24,213 nucleotides of DNA from Paraglomus occultum (Eukaryota > Glomeromycota > Glomeromycetes > Paraglomerales > Paraglomeraceae): NCBI GenBank assembly GCA_910592205.1, contig CAJVPJ010000470.1, positions 1 through 24,213 of the forward strand. Reading direction: 5' to 3'. Made by a program: the position numbers and the translations under genes. Positions 1 to 10,500 of the stretch are shown in pieces. The notes beneath the pieces are model-generated. The model did not search any database. It saw nothing but the letters and a program-made list of their open reading frames with translations, and was not told where the DNA came from. How positions within the stretch are numbered: the stretch's first letter is position 1; every line of letters starts with the position of its first letter.

Positions 1-108
1 GTTGTTCTGATGGTAGCTAGTTTGGTAATTTGCTCGTGTCGTATGGAGATGTAACGGTGATGACATCATAAATCGTAGTTTTTCTATTGATACGGTAATG
101 ACATCGTA

Positions 109-182
109 ATAAAGTACCGTAAATAAGGGCCTCTCTTCATCATATAGGGGCCGCCTTTTTATGAGAGTTTACGGTACTTTAT
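109..182. repeat. Perfect 15-bp inverted repeat (hairpin)
   Basis: The arms are ataaagtaccgtaaa at 109-123 and its exact reverse complement at 168-182, separated by 44 nt. With gaps, the pairing extends a little outward (cgtaat against gttaacg). The loop holds a GC-rich segment (ggggccgcc). This could be the end pair of a very short MITE-like element or simply a DNA hairpin. No clear target duplication is seen, so the nature of the element stays open. Confidence 0.7.
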
Positions 183-728
183 GTTAACGATACTGTGTGT
201 CCAAACCAAATTGACCGTCGGCAAGCCAATAGTTGGAACCGATAAAGTAATTGGACCACTGAGCAGCATCCATAACATAATAGCAATGGTAAAGACCCGC
301 TACCATATACTGCAGTACTGTAAGTCATATTGATGTCATATTGCTGCTATAATCACAATAAGTTAATCAATCATCCGCAGTAGTAAATTAATCCCTTCCT
401 GATTAAAAGAAGAGTTTACTCCGAAAGTTTCACAGATGCTATTGTTCTATATATAGAAACAAGTATGACACGTCTTATCATTATTATTTATGTCATGATA
501 TGGCTATATATTGATATAGAAACAATTATAACATCGCGCAATATTATGTGACACTAGAAATCTATTGACATCTATTGTCACGAGCACATCTACTCATACA
601 TATATATACAGATATTCTCTCCGTCGTTTAACAAACCTCACGACTGAACAAGTCATTACTGGCACCCTCTAAATTACGCGCATACGACATGAACAACTCA
701 TCAAATTACGAACAATTCTCTGTCATCA

Positions 729-827
729 CTCCATATTACGCACGCTCTCTTGTTGTCACAAGTACACCTTTAGCCTTCAATCGTAGGTATAGACAATAAA
801 GAACGCAAATCTCCATATTACGCACGC
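729..827 (+). repeat. 17-bp direct repeat pair
   Basis: The identical 17-mer ctccatattacgcacgc lies at 729-745 and 811-827, 82 bp apart. Related attacg-containing words also occur just upstream, near 673 and 706. Nothing links the repeat to a gene. It could be a leftover of local duplication. Confidence 0.7.
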
Positions 828-1867
828 ACACGACACGCTTCGTATCTCCATGCATTTTATCGGTCTGTACACGAACAGATTTCGAAATAACTTTTTCGGT
901 AAAGCACCTTCCCATGTCTCCACTCGGCAAAGACGAAATGTTCTTTATAAGTAGCAAATATTCCAGTCAGGCGAGTTTTACGAGGATAAAAACCGAGTCT
1001 ATTTGGCTGCTCTTGCTCCCTTAAAAACTGCTCCTTAGTGATGGATCTTGTTTACAAAATTTGCAAATTGTTTGTTCTTCGCTAATTTTTATTCAGACAC
1101 CTCGACCAGCTGGCGACACGGATAGAGGCGACCCTCCACAGCGCTCGCTGAATGGCAGAAAATAGATCTGAATTAGTCGGAGAGATACCTGGCTTGGATC
1201 TTTATCCACGCGTGACACGGCACTGATAAACCAGATTTACGCAAAGATCCCAACTAATTCAGTGCACAAACTTTATGAATATATAACAAATCTCTCCTCT
1301 ACTCATATCATAATCGACGACGACACTTCCCCCATCAACAATTTCGACAACAACCTTCCGAGGACGCGTAACAACAATCGCCGCACCCATCCTCTTTTTT
1401 CGCTGATAGAATATAGGGCCGTACCCAGTATAAAAATTTAAGTAATTTATCCAGCGAATAATTTGGCTCCAAATACCTCAAAATCTTCCTGATCCTATTC
1501 CACTGGACTTCTTCTTTGTCCAACGTGCCATCACAGATGGGTAGTTTGGCAACTGTACCGAAACAATCCCATGGGTGCACTTGACAGCGCTGAGGACATC
1601 AAGACACGGACACTCACAAGAACATTGTTACGACCTTGCCGAAATTGCAAGAGATCGTTTTTCTCCCATAGATCAATTACTTCTGTAATATAAACATTAG
1701 TTTTTATTAGTATTATAAATTTTATTATCCCATTATATATCCCAGCCCATTTTAATTCTTTATTGCACCTCTGTACGTATGTATAAATTAAAACCAGCTT
1801 AGCAGTTTATATGTAGTTGGACAATAAAGTCTTACATTAACAAGAAGATCGTTTTGGCTTCCACAAA

Positions 1868-2219
1868 ATGACGAGATTTAATTTAAGTAAAAAAGAGCTG
1901 AAGGTTTTTGCTGAGGTTTGGACATGTCTAGCATCTGCCCAATGTTCGTAGACCACTTTTGATTGTAGATGGTCAAGGGCGTATGTTCTTATGGAGTCAA
2001 ATGGAAATTATGTTCAGCTGGGAGGATGGGACTTGGGTGCCAAAACAAGAACTCCTTCATCTTAGAGAAGAGATGTACAAAAAAATGGTGGCGAAGGGTC
2101 CAATAGTAATACCAAGGACTTTACAAAGAAAAAGGAAAGAAGCGGAGGCACAAGCGGAAGCAGAAGTAGGGCATATGTGTAGTTGTCAATTGCTTATTAG
2201 CGACCCACTCTTTGAATAG
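1868..2219 (+). pseudogene. Possible frameshifted gene relic
   Basis: An ATG at 1868 opens a frame beginning MTRFNLSKKELKVFAEVW that stops at 1949-1951. A second frame, entered around 1941, reads NVRRPLLIVDGQGRMFLW and runs to a stop at 2219 through a Lys/Glu/Ala-rich tail. Joined by one frameshift, the two frames make a plausible protein of about 115 residues. The RRPLLIVD..GR.FLW stretch loosely resembles the start of a repeated orphan protein family in fungi, but this is recall only. It may be a broken copy of a multicopy gene or chance open frames. Confidence 0.35.
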
Positions 2220-2367
2220 ACTAGTTTATCTACTGTTCATACGCTCTTTCAATTAAATATGTTTCCGTGCACGTTGCTTCCCGCCGCAGCAATACCTAGC
2301 GCCGCATCGACCAATTGAGCTCTCAATAGAATTTCAGGCGGGATAAATTTCGATCTGGTAAAGACTT

Positions 2368-2784
2368 ATGAAAGTCCCATCTCAACTACCTGAATTGACA
2401 ATAGTTATCAGCGCTGTTCCGTTTCCTGCATCGCTGACGCGACAACACTCGGAGGTGTGGCTCGTTAAGACAAATCACCGGTGTAGTCAATGCGGTATGT
2501 CCCATACAATTGAATTGATAGGCTCACAGGACTCCTTTTGTATGGCCGTTACTAACAAACACGTGCAGCGAGCCAAGCCTAGCAGCATGTGGTATTCCAA
2601 TATCTCTTATATAGCATTACGTCCTCGTAAAGTGGGAATGGAATGGTCTCAACTACACTTTTGTCAAGTGGGCTGTGAAAAACAGGATCTGGTGTTTGAG
2701 ATGATACCGGTTTCTTCAAGCTGTCATAACATTGAGAATATTGTAATAATAAACAGATCAGATGAAGTCATCTACAATGATTAG
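2368..2784 (+). CDS. Unrecognised 138-codon open frame, doubtful gene
   Basis: This ATG-to-stop frame of 138 codons has fairly even composition and a CSQCGMSH segment around residues 40-47 that could suggest metal binding. No domain is recognised, there is no signal peptide or membrane segment, and no neighbouring exon with matching splice sites was found. It lies in repeat-derived, gene-poor DNA just after the possible relic at 1868-2219, on the same strand, and could be part of the same decayed unit. It is listed because it is one of the longer open frames in the region. Confidence 0.2.
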   Translation: MKVPSQLPELTIVISAVPFPASLTRQHSEVWLVKTNHRCSQCGMSHTIELIGSQDSFCMAVTNKHVQRAKPSSMWYSNISYIALRPRKVGMEWSQLHFCQVGCEKQDLVFEMIPVSSSCHNIENIVIINRSDEVIYND

Positions 2785-4402
2785 GTTAAAAGTAGACTCA
2801 ATTCTCAGAAATTGCCTTATTTTACTCCTAATATAACACAAGCATCAGATCGGACAAACATACCAGTAACAACGCCTTTCTCTACTCTGATGGATATGTC
2901 AAATCGCATTAGTAGCATTGTTTGTGAAAATCGTACCTGTCCAAGTAAGTCTTTCGGAGTAAGCACCCGCTAAATTCAAACATTTACATCGTCCATCAAC
3001 GTTTCAAATATCCTCCAACAATCATTTAGTGAGTTCATGATTGGTGAGTCGATAAGGAACTTGAGACAAATACTACGTCTCCTTTGCGCATGGTGGTGAA
3101 TCGTGGTCTGTTTCAATGATTCGGCTGATTTAGTTGTTGTTGGGCATCTCTCTTTTTTCGAGTACCTGCCTTTTCACCGGAGGTTCGCTTTGGCGTTCTC
3201 GAAAGCATTCTCTGTTAAATAATCGAGTCATGTGAGCAGGGTCACGGGATCGACGAGATCACCTGCAACTTGAGTATACAGCAATCAAACTATGTACCAA
3301 TTAAATGTCAAACCCGCATATTTGTCTTTACGAACAGAACAAATTTTATACAAAAAAGGCGAACTTTTTTATCTTAATTTTGTGCGCAAAATAATCAAAA
3401 AATAGGTTTCTATATTCGCATACGAAAAACTTGTGTGGGTTCTGGACTGAGACCGCCCCAAACTGATTGTCTCTGTTCCTATATGTTACATGATTAGTTA
3501 AATAACAATCGCTATAAACAAGTTTTCGTACATACAGACTTGATAAGCAGTGAATAGCATATATTAGTATGACGAGATGAAGTTTTGAATTTATCAAATA
3601 TCTAAACATATGTTTTTAAATAAAATTTACCTCAGAGTGTATTTGCAAACAAAGTAATAGTCATTGAGATAAGGTTCGACAATAGACTGACATAATAATC
3701 TTGACAAAAGACACCATCCATTCAAGCAGTGTCCAAAATAGAATAATACATGCTGGGTATTTTGCTACACATCTTACTTTTATGCAGCAGGCCAACCAGC
3801 ATCACTTACTCCATTTCTCTTCAGAATGCGTTTGCACTAATGGTACATAAACGCAACGCCTTACAATTACCTAATATTTAGACAGCTATACAATATCTAC
3901 TAATATAATAGATGCTTATATTCTTCAATCTCAATTAATGTATTTGAATATATTTTTTATTTCGATATATCCAATCTAACAATAGTCCTCCCTTATACTT
4001 TCGAGCAAAATTAGACTGCTATTATGCTTGTCGTACTTTGTCGGTCGGGCTCTGCACAACTGCTTTTATAATTTAAATAAAACAAAAAGTGACATGGATG
4101 AAATCTTAAAATGGATGAGACAATCACTTGACTAATTCTTACCAGCATTAGAACAGAACTAAGTCGCTAATTGCACAGTATGATTTAAATGACGTTTATA
4201 ACGCGTATGAAACTGGTTTTTACTGGGAATTAGAACCTAACAAATATCTTCCCAGTGCTTGTATTACTGGCCTAAAAGTAGACTCGCAGTAATGCTTCCG
4301 TGCAATGTAACCGGCATCATAAATTGCCTGCTGTTTTCATTCATCGATATAAAAATTCAAAGCATATCCGCAACGTTGATTAAAACACACTATCAGTATG
4401 TA
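2785..4402. other. AT-rich intergenic stretch without genes
   Basis: Only short AT-rich open frames are present and none resembles a protein I know. No RNA gene, tandem array or clear transposon terminus was seen before the possible Tigger end at 4403. Confidence 0.5.
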
Positions 4403-4715
4403 CACAGTGGCTCTCTTTATAGTGGACCTCCGTTACAGTTATTGTGGGAAACTTTTTTTCCTCCTAATTAAACTAGCTCTATATAGTGTATTTACATAGA
4501 AACTATGCAGATTTCGGTTAGTGGAGGAAATATGCTTGATTAATTATAGTCCAGAGCGCCTCTATATAGTGTATGTAGTACGAAATCGCTATTACTATAT
4601 TGTGGATTTTCGTTCGATATAGTGGAGGGGTAATGATTAGTCAGATTAGAACGAAGAAAGTTTTTCTTCTTTGTCATGGATGAACAGACAGTTGATATGG
4701 CTCTCTCGCAGTCTA

Positions 4716-4739
4716 CAGTCGATTGCCGATAATTCGACC
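4716..4739 (+). repeat. Left terminal inverted repeat
   Basis: A 24-bp repeat starting cagtcgattgcc and ending aattcgacc, identical to the reverse complement of 5450-5473, with TA immediately outside. Confidence 0.92.
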
Positions 4740-4761
4740 GCTTGCGGTCAGCGGTCATCGG

Positions 4762-5462
4762 TCGAATTAACGTAAAGATCGAATTAACGAATATCCAATC
4801 AGATATACTTAATGGTAACACAAATTTATTATTGAAAACTTAACATAAGAAACTTGTAATAGATGGTTGCTTAAGCAAAGATAAACGATGCAATTCAATT
4901 TGATTGATAAGATTTAGCGAGTATGGCGTCACACCGGTAAGAGCATAGCCATTCTCTATAACAGCCGACACCCATAATGATAGGGCCTCTTCCAACGTTT
5001 GCCATTTTGGCCTTCGGTTTCTTAACATTTTAGCATAAGGTTCATTAATATCGATGTTTATCCATTTTTCTGATCGAGCTATAATATTCTGAATGGTTGT
5101 TTTTTGCTGTACGATATTCTATAGCCAATTCCAAGTTAGATATGATGGAATAAAGAATCAGCCGGTCGGATAATCGAAATTTTTTATCACAAAATTAATA
5201 CAGCCAGTCGAATAATCGGAAAAAGCTAATCAATTAACCCTTAAATGGAAATGATTGACCATGGTCGAATTAACGAACGTAATTGTAATACTATTTATAC
5301 GTATTGGCTGAATAGAAATTATTTAAGTGGTCGAATTAACGAGTAATCGAAATTTCCTAAGTTCGATCGAATTAAAGGAAGAAAAATCATATGAAAAAAT
5401 CGGGTCTCACTCAAGGCGATCGAATTACCGGAAAGGTCGAATTATGGGGGGTCGAATTATCG
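4762..5462 (+). repeat. Subterminal tcgaatta repeats inside the 758-bp element
   Basis: The 11-mer tcgaattaacg occurs at 4762, 4779, 5265 and 5331. Variants occur at 5367 (tcgaattaaagg), 5420 (tcgaattaccg), 5437 (tcgaattatgg) and 5452 (tcgaattatcgg, within the right TIR). They cluster near both ends, as expected of transposase-binding subterminal sites. The internal left copies share the orientation of the right-hand copies instead of mirroring them. Confidence 0.75.
4840..5118 (-). pseudogene. CENP-B/Tigger-type HTH domain remnant
   Basis: On the minus strand an open frame between stops contains TIQNIIARSEKWINID followed by RRPKWQTLEEALSLWV and NGYALTG. This is the layout of the N-terminal helix-turn-helix (TxxxILK..EKWL) and CENP-B HTH (RxPKxxxLEEALxLWF..ALTG) regions of Tigger transposases. 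After ALTG the reading must shift by one base to give DAILAKSYQ, which resembles the usual continuation, so the copy is frameshifted. The catalytic part is absent. The remnant lies inside the 758-bp element, in opposite orientation to the older host relic. Confidence 0.65.
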
Positions 5463-5473
5463 GCAATCGACTG
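5450..5473 (-). repeat. Right terminal inverted repeat
   Basis: A 24-bp repeat ending ggcaatcgactg, the perfect inverse of the left end, followed by TA at 5474-5475. Confidence 0.92.
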
Positions 5474-5830
5474 TAGGAATAAAGGTGGTCAAGAAACATT
5501 CAAAAATCGTGTTGCCTTGACTGGGGCAAAGTATGTAATTGAACAAAAATAATAAAGCAAGGTCTATTACTTGTTATAAAGAACTAAGAGAACTATGATA
5601 ATACGAGAGTTTCTATTATTTTAACAATGTGTGAGATTGTTTGTTAATAATAAAAAATAATAAACCGCTTTTTAATCAAATTCGCTAGTGTATGTCACAT
5701 GATATATTATCAAATACACTGTATGGTGAGATTTCTTTTTTGTGTTATAGTGTAGAAAACTGTTGGATTTTGTGTTCTAATCGTGGATTAAGCGCGTGAG
5801 CGAATCGATGCAGAAACAATTGTTAAGGGT

Positions 5831-6405
5831 ATTTCACATAAATTAGTGGACAGCAAAGGATTAAACAACATCAAATTGCGTTTTCTCCTACTAATTATTC
5901 GTTTCTTTAAGTTTAATTACAGAAAATATTTGTGTAAAAATAGAAAGATGCGTTTATCAATTTTATTGAGACTTTTACTTATGCAATTGATTGGGTTGCA
6001 GAATTGCGGCCGAAAAATGTAATATACAGATAAGATGCTGGAAACGAGCTAGTATTCTACCTGACGGGTTGGAAGATCACATCGATGAACCATTGCACTG
6101 GACGATGAAATTAATCAAATCGTCCTTGATCATGCCGTCATAAGAGCAGAAGATTATATTAAACTTGATAATATTTTAGAAACAAGCAATATGCTCAATG
6201 ATAATAAAATTATTGTAGCCGTTCAGGTGGTGCCTGAGAATGAAGGAGAAAATGAAGCTTCGATAATATCTAATAAGGTTGCTTAGAAAGCATTCAACGT
6301 TTACTCGATTATTACGGCAGAATAGTGATATAAAAGTAGGCAACTTATTCGTTCAGGATTAAAAAAAGAGAAGACTTCTTCAACGCAAACTGTTTTTTCT
6401 TTTTT
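5831..6405 (+). pseudogene. Tigger transposase relic, C-terminal part
   Basis: Positions 5831-5950 read in one frame ISHKLVDSKGLNNIKLRFL and then FFKFNYRKYLCKNRK. These correspond to the (APS)H..L.NIKxHFLP and SFKxxYR segments before and after the last catalytic region of DDE_1 transposases; part of the intervening LQPMDxG segment is lost. In shifted frames follow AIDWVAELRPKNV and IRCWKRASILPD, equivalent to AWxxVxxxTIxNCWRHTGILP. After another shift come AEDYIKLDNILETSNMLND, an acidic stretch, and a terminal TSSTQTVFSFLK. At least two frameshifts and three stops are visible, so it is dead. The order of segments matches the C-terminal half of Tigger transposases. Confidence 0.72.
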
Positions 6406-6520
6406 GAAATTATTTATTTTTTAAATAAAAATCAACATATTGGTCACGCAGTTTTCGATAAGTTGGTTCTCTCGCCAAGTCGGTTTATCATGCATAACCA
6501 ATTTATCGAGCTTCCCTGTG

Positions 6521-6784
6521 TATAGCCAAATACTTCTTATTGTAATTTCTTAACAATTATCGAGAATTCGTAGTGTCAATCCATATATTTACTTTGGGAG
6601 CTCAACCCCGCTTTCATAGTAATAAATGAAGGGTATGTTGCAAAATCGATGACGTTACCATTAGAGCATGTTTTCCAGGCGTTTGGTTCGTGTAACAAAA
6701 CAATACACTCATACACTCGTCCACCATCAAAATACATCTTTTCGAAAACCAGACACAGATCGCTAATGTCCGCTAACCCTGCAC
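6521..6784 (+). promoter_or_regulatory. Presumed 5' region of the cohesin-loader gene
   Basis: This segment of about 260 bp lies between the proposed right end of the old Tigger element and the start codon at 6785. An in-frame stop (TAA, 6764-6766) just upstream makes 6785 the first possible ATG of exon 1. I see no clear TATA box. If the Tigger boundary is right, the promoter lies in this short space or in transposon-derived sequence. Confidence 0.35.
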
Positions 6785-7501
6785 ATGTCGCAACAACCTT
6801 TTCAAGCGTGGCAGAACCAAGCATGGAATTACCAACAGCCACCAGCACAACAGCAACAACAGCCATCTCAGCACCAGACCGCGCTCAACTTGATGCAATC
6901 GCCAACTGATATTTATATTCCAACACAATTCGACAGACAGTTGGCGTACCCAATGCAATTTCCAAATCCACAACAACTGCAACAATCATATATGAATGGT
7001 TTAAATCCCGTTCTATATCAACGAGTGCCTACGGATCCTATTCAGCAGCATTTGTCGAATAGTACTCCGTTCACTCAGCAAGATCTGTTTATACAACCAC
7101 AGTCCCAGTCGTCGACACAACAACTAGCACAAACATTATCACCACGGCAATTAACACAGCAACAGCTATCACAACAGCAAATATTAGCACATCCACTACA
7201 AAGGCAACATTTACCTGCTTCATTTATTAATCAACGCCAACTAGCTCCACAACAACAGCATCAAAGTCAACAGCAACATCATCAACATCAACGACACCAA
7301 CAGCAGTTGTCTCAATTACTCACGCATCAACTGATGTCACCTCCTGCAAGTGTCACATCGCTTCAATCACATAACCTATATCATGTAAACAAAGTTAATC
7401 AAAACCAACAACAACGAATACAACAACAACAAATACAACAACAACAACAACAACAAATACAACAGCAACAGATACAGCGGCAACAGCAACAACAACAACA
7501 A

Positions 7502-7536
<35 letters not shown>

Positions 7537-10500
7537 ACAACAACAACAACAAGCACCACAACATTTTACGATACAGGGTTTATATGAGCGCGAGACAGTG
7601 CAACAAAATCCCGACCAAAATACGCCAAAGAGCGGTCAGGCTGAACAATCAGAATATATCCAACAGCAGATCAGTCCAAATGTTGGCGATCAGATGGTTA
7701 TGAGACAAGTGTTTCCTGGAGCTCATATGCAAACGCAGGTCCACGTTCCAACACAGACGGTTCCAAATCAACCCATTTTGAAACAAGAGCAGGTTGTACA
7801 TGTCCGTCACCAGCCTCAGATCCAAACTCAAAGACAATCTCCACATGTAATTCAGCAGCAAGGTCGCAAATTGTCAAAATCTCAAACGTTGCAACCACAG
7901 CCTTCAAACTTTGTTTTTCATCGTCCTTCATCCCCATCTTCCCCATCTCCATCATTACCGTCATTACCGTCATTACCATCATTACCGTCACTACCACCTT
8001 TGTCTCATAATGTCCTTTGGTATTTATCTGAACATTACCTTCAAACTCTCCCCACGCTTTCCCCACACTCTTCTCTCGCATCCTATCCCAAATTAACCCC
8101 TCAACAGCAAGAATGCATTCTTATGGCTATCAAGTGTTTGACGCTTGTACTCGCATGTAAAAAAAATGATCAGAAATATTCACCAGAAGTTGAAGCTAGG
8201 ACACGATTTAGATTAAGTGAGATATTATTTATGTACACGGATAATACGATCGAAGCTGAACAACATTTGGGCAATGCTGTAAGTGAGATTCGAAGGGAGG
8301 GATTGGTTGTTTTAGTGTTTTTTTCCCAGTCTGTTCACATTACATATATTCAAATTGTTAATCTACGTATTTATTTCAGCTGACGATGATTCAAAAGGTA
8401 AGTTTTCTTAGTTATTATCCCAGTTTTTTCTTTAATGTACAACTAACTAATGATTTACTTTCCCTCATATTTTGTCTACAAGCTTGATAAGCTGATTAAT
8501 CTAAAGTTTCAAATGCTGGAGCTTCGATGCCGAATATTAAACTCAAATAACAATATCAAAGAAGCTACGGATATTCTTGAATCAGCATTTACAGAGGCAG
8601 TAGAGTAAGTTTTGTTGATAGGCGGGCGAGATGTGACCTAGTCTGTTCGGTGTTTCTATGAAGTGGTCTATAAACTTTATTTTCAAGACAAATCCTACAA
8701 CGATTTTCCTAATAATTTGGGATTTTTTATCTATACAGACGTAACATGCCCAATTGGATGTATCAATTTTTACTCCTACGTGCCAGTTACTTCAATTCAT
8801 CTCGAGACTTTTCTTCCTGTACGTCGGTGTTAGATCAAGCTGAACTTATAGCTAACCAACGAGGAGATATTGACATGAAAGCCTGCATCCTAATTTCCAA
8901 ATCCCAGTACGCTCTAGCACGTCCTACACTCCAATCACTCGCTGTTGTTCGAACCTGTCTTTCCTCCCTCGCTTCGGCATGTTTCCCCCGTACAGCAGCA
9001 CAGCAACAGCCATATAATGGGGTCATAAACAAGCAGTTGCATTTGCAATATTTTTTGTTGTATATTGTGTATAATATGCACATTGGAAATGTTAAGGCGG
9101 CGATGGAAAGGTTGAGTGAAGTTCATCAAGTTTTAGATGCGAAAGATGACGATGAGAGCGATGATGAATTAAACGGTTTTACTATTGTGAGTTTAAGCGT
9201 CTAGGGGGTATGGGACGTAATGAGAATAGTAGAATAGAATTATTATTGTCAATTTTTAGATTGAGTAATGGCTATTGGTACTAAATGGGGATTCTGTCTT
9301 AATCTTGTGTTAGGCAAGATTCAAGTGCATAAAAATTCTTCAAGAGATTAGTATATGTGCGTCATTATACTAATCGGATTATCTATTGCAGATACAAATA
9401 TCGGCTGTCCCAATCGCTAGTGGTCCGGCTGCAGCTTCTGATTCATCAAGACCAACAATGCCAGTAATTATACGATGGTTATCAAGAAAGGAAATGTATT
9501 CGTTGACGTTTTTGATATCTGGATTGTGTAACAGAGGTGATACGAGTAATCTCAAGGCAACAGCGTTCTTAACAGAAGGGCTGAAGATTGTTCAGAGTAA
9601 ATATAAAGATTCTATGGTTTAATTGAATTATGGGTTTGAGGCGTTAAAGGGTTATGGCAATTAAAGACACATTCATCTAATTAATCGTCCATTTCACTTG
9701 TTTATGTTATCAGGAGAAATTGAATCAGAGGAAGGTGAGTAAAGGATATATAAGTGTTGGTTTCTGCTTTATCATATATTCCGTTTATTTACATAACAAC
9801 GCTTTTCTAATATCAGAAAGCCAGTTACCTCTTCATGATGTGATAAGAATGAAGACTTTCTTTGTAAAACTGAAGACGTATATCTTATTGCATCTGGTCG
9901 ATATTTATATGTTAAGATCTGATTATGACGAAGCAGAGAAAGTAGGTTTTAAGTGCATGTTTTCAATACTATTAAGAATTGAAGTTAGTCATCTTCTACT
10001 GAGCTTTATTTAATCGAGATATATTCTATTCAATAGCAACTAGCAGCTCTATTCGATTGGGCGTCAAAATATGGTCTATGGTCTCATGTTCAAGTGTCTG
10101 CCACACTTGCATTGGGAATGATAAATCAATGCGTTGGCAAGTTTAGCGATGCGTGGGATTACTACCGAACGGTTGAGAAGGTAGTGAATTGAAAACGCAA
10201 GGGGTTCAAACGCAACTTGTGCCTAAATTATTAATGTATTCTTCCCTATCGCTTCTAGACAGCCGAATCGGTATATGTTAGAACACTCGCCAAGATTAAT
10301 AGATTCTTAATATTATTTGGTAATTCTAACCACGATGATGAAAAGCAGAAACAACAGGTGTGCTTATGATGTCTAGTGTTGCACGGCGTGATATCTAAAC
10401 ATAGACTCTTGCTCATTTAACGTTATTATTGTGCATTAGATAAATTTTCTGCTTAACGAAATAAGACAGCCAATAACAAAGGAACTCAGCAATATTGATG

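Larger units (their letters stand above)
1..1867. other. Gene-poor flank with short repeats
   Basis: No convincing gene is seen. The stretch is AT-rich with scattered short repeats. An 18-bp direct repeat with two mismatches starts at 54 and 92 (acggtgatgacatcataa / acggtaatgacatcgtaa). A 15-bp inverted repeat lies at 109-182. A perfect 17-bp direct repeat (ctccatattacgcacgc) occurs at 729-745 and 811-827. An 81-codon open frame on the minus strand (1580-1335) has no motif I recognise and is cysteine-rich only at its C-terminus; I do not call it a gene. Confidence 0.6.
4716..5473. mobile_element. 758-bp nested pogo/Tigger-like element with 24-bp TIRs
   Basis: The element starts cagtcgattgccgataa and ends with the exact reverse complement. 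The perfect inverted repeats are 4716-4739 and 5450-5473, flanked by TA at 4714-4715 and 5474-5475. CAG..CTG ends with TA duplication are typical of pogo/Tigger elements. The interior carries a minus-strand remnant of a CENP-B-type DNA-binding domain and several tcgaatta-containing subterminal words. It cannot encode a full transposase, so it is a non-autonomous deletion derivative. Perfect TIRs and an intact target duplication suggest it is younger than the relic it interrupts. Confidence 0.88.
4640..5552 (+). pseudogene. Tigger transposase relic, N-terminal DDE part, split by insertion
   Basis: Before the nested element the frame reads through FFFFVMDEQTVDMALSQ, and MDE resembles the first catalytic Asp motif (NMDE/NCDE) of DDE_1 transposases. 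After the element it continues as NKGGQETFKNRVALTG, resembling the segment that normally follows (GxKKxKxRVTVxL). If the insert and one TA copy are removed, the two halves are in one open frame that runs from 4640 to a stop at 5550-5552. The segment is short and diverged, so the assignment rests on order, frame continuity and the better-preserved C-terminal relic downstream. Confidence 0.45.
4403..6520 (+). mobile_element. Decayed Tigger/pogo-type DNA transposon
   Basis: The interior carries fragments resembling a Tigger/pogo (DDE_1) transposase on the plus strand, at 4640-5552 (interrupted) and 5831-6405. The proposed ends are TA+CACAGTGGCTCTC at 4401 and CTTCCCTGTG+TA ending at 6522. They match as imperfect inverted repeats with TA target duplications, the hallmark of this superfamily. 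The left end is followed by repeated tatagtg words (4419-4625), which look like subterminal repeats. Without the nested 758-bp insert the element would be about 1.36 kb, shorter than autonomous Tigger elements of roughly 2 kb or more, so internal sequence including the N-terminal DNA-binding region seems lost. The coding relics are better supported than the exact ends. Confidence 0.5.

Noticed and set aside
4762-5462. Possible CRISPR-like array of tcgaatta repeats
   Set aside because: Repeats are only about 11 bp, irregularly spaced, variable and bounded by transposon TIRs in a eukaryotic context.
6576-6909. Overlapping frames on both strands across the cohesin-loader start
   Set aside because: They are out of frame with the conserved gene and have no family resemblance or splice partners.
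7376-7564. Leucine-repeat open frame on the minus strand
   Set aside because: It is the complement of the CAA/CAG tract encoding polyglutamine in the cohesin-loader gene.
7698-8081. 127-codon minus-strand open frame with Met/Val repeats
   Set aside because: It lies opposite exon 1 of the cohesin-loader gene, and its repeats mirror the SLP-coding repeat.
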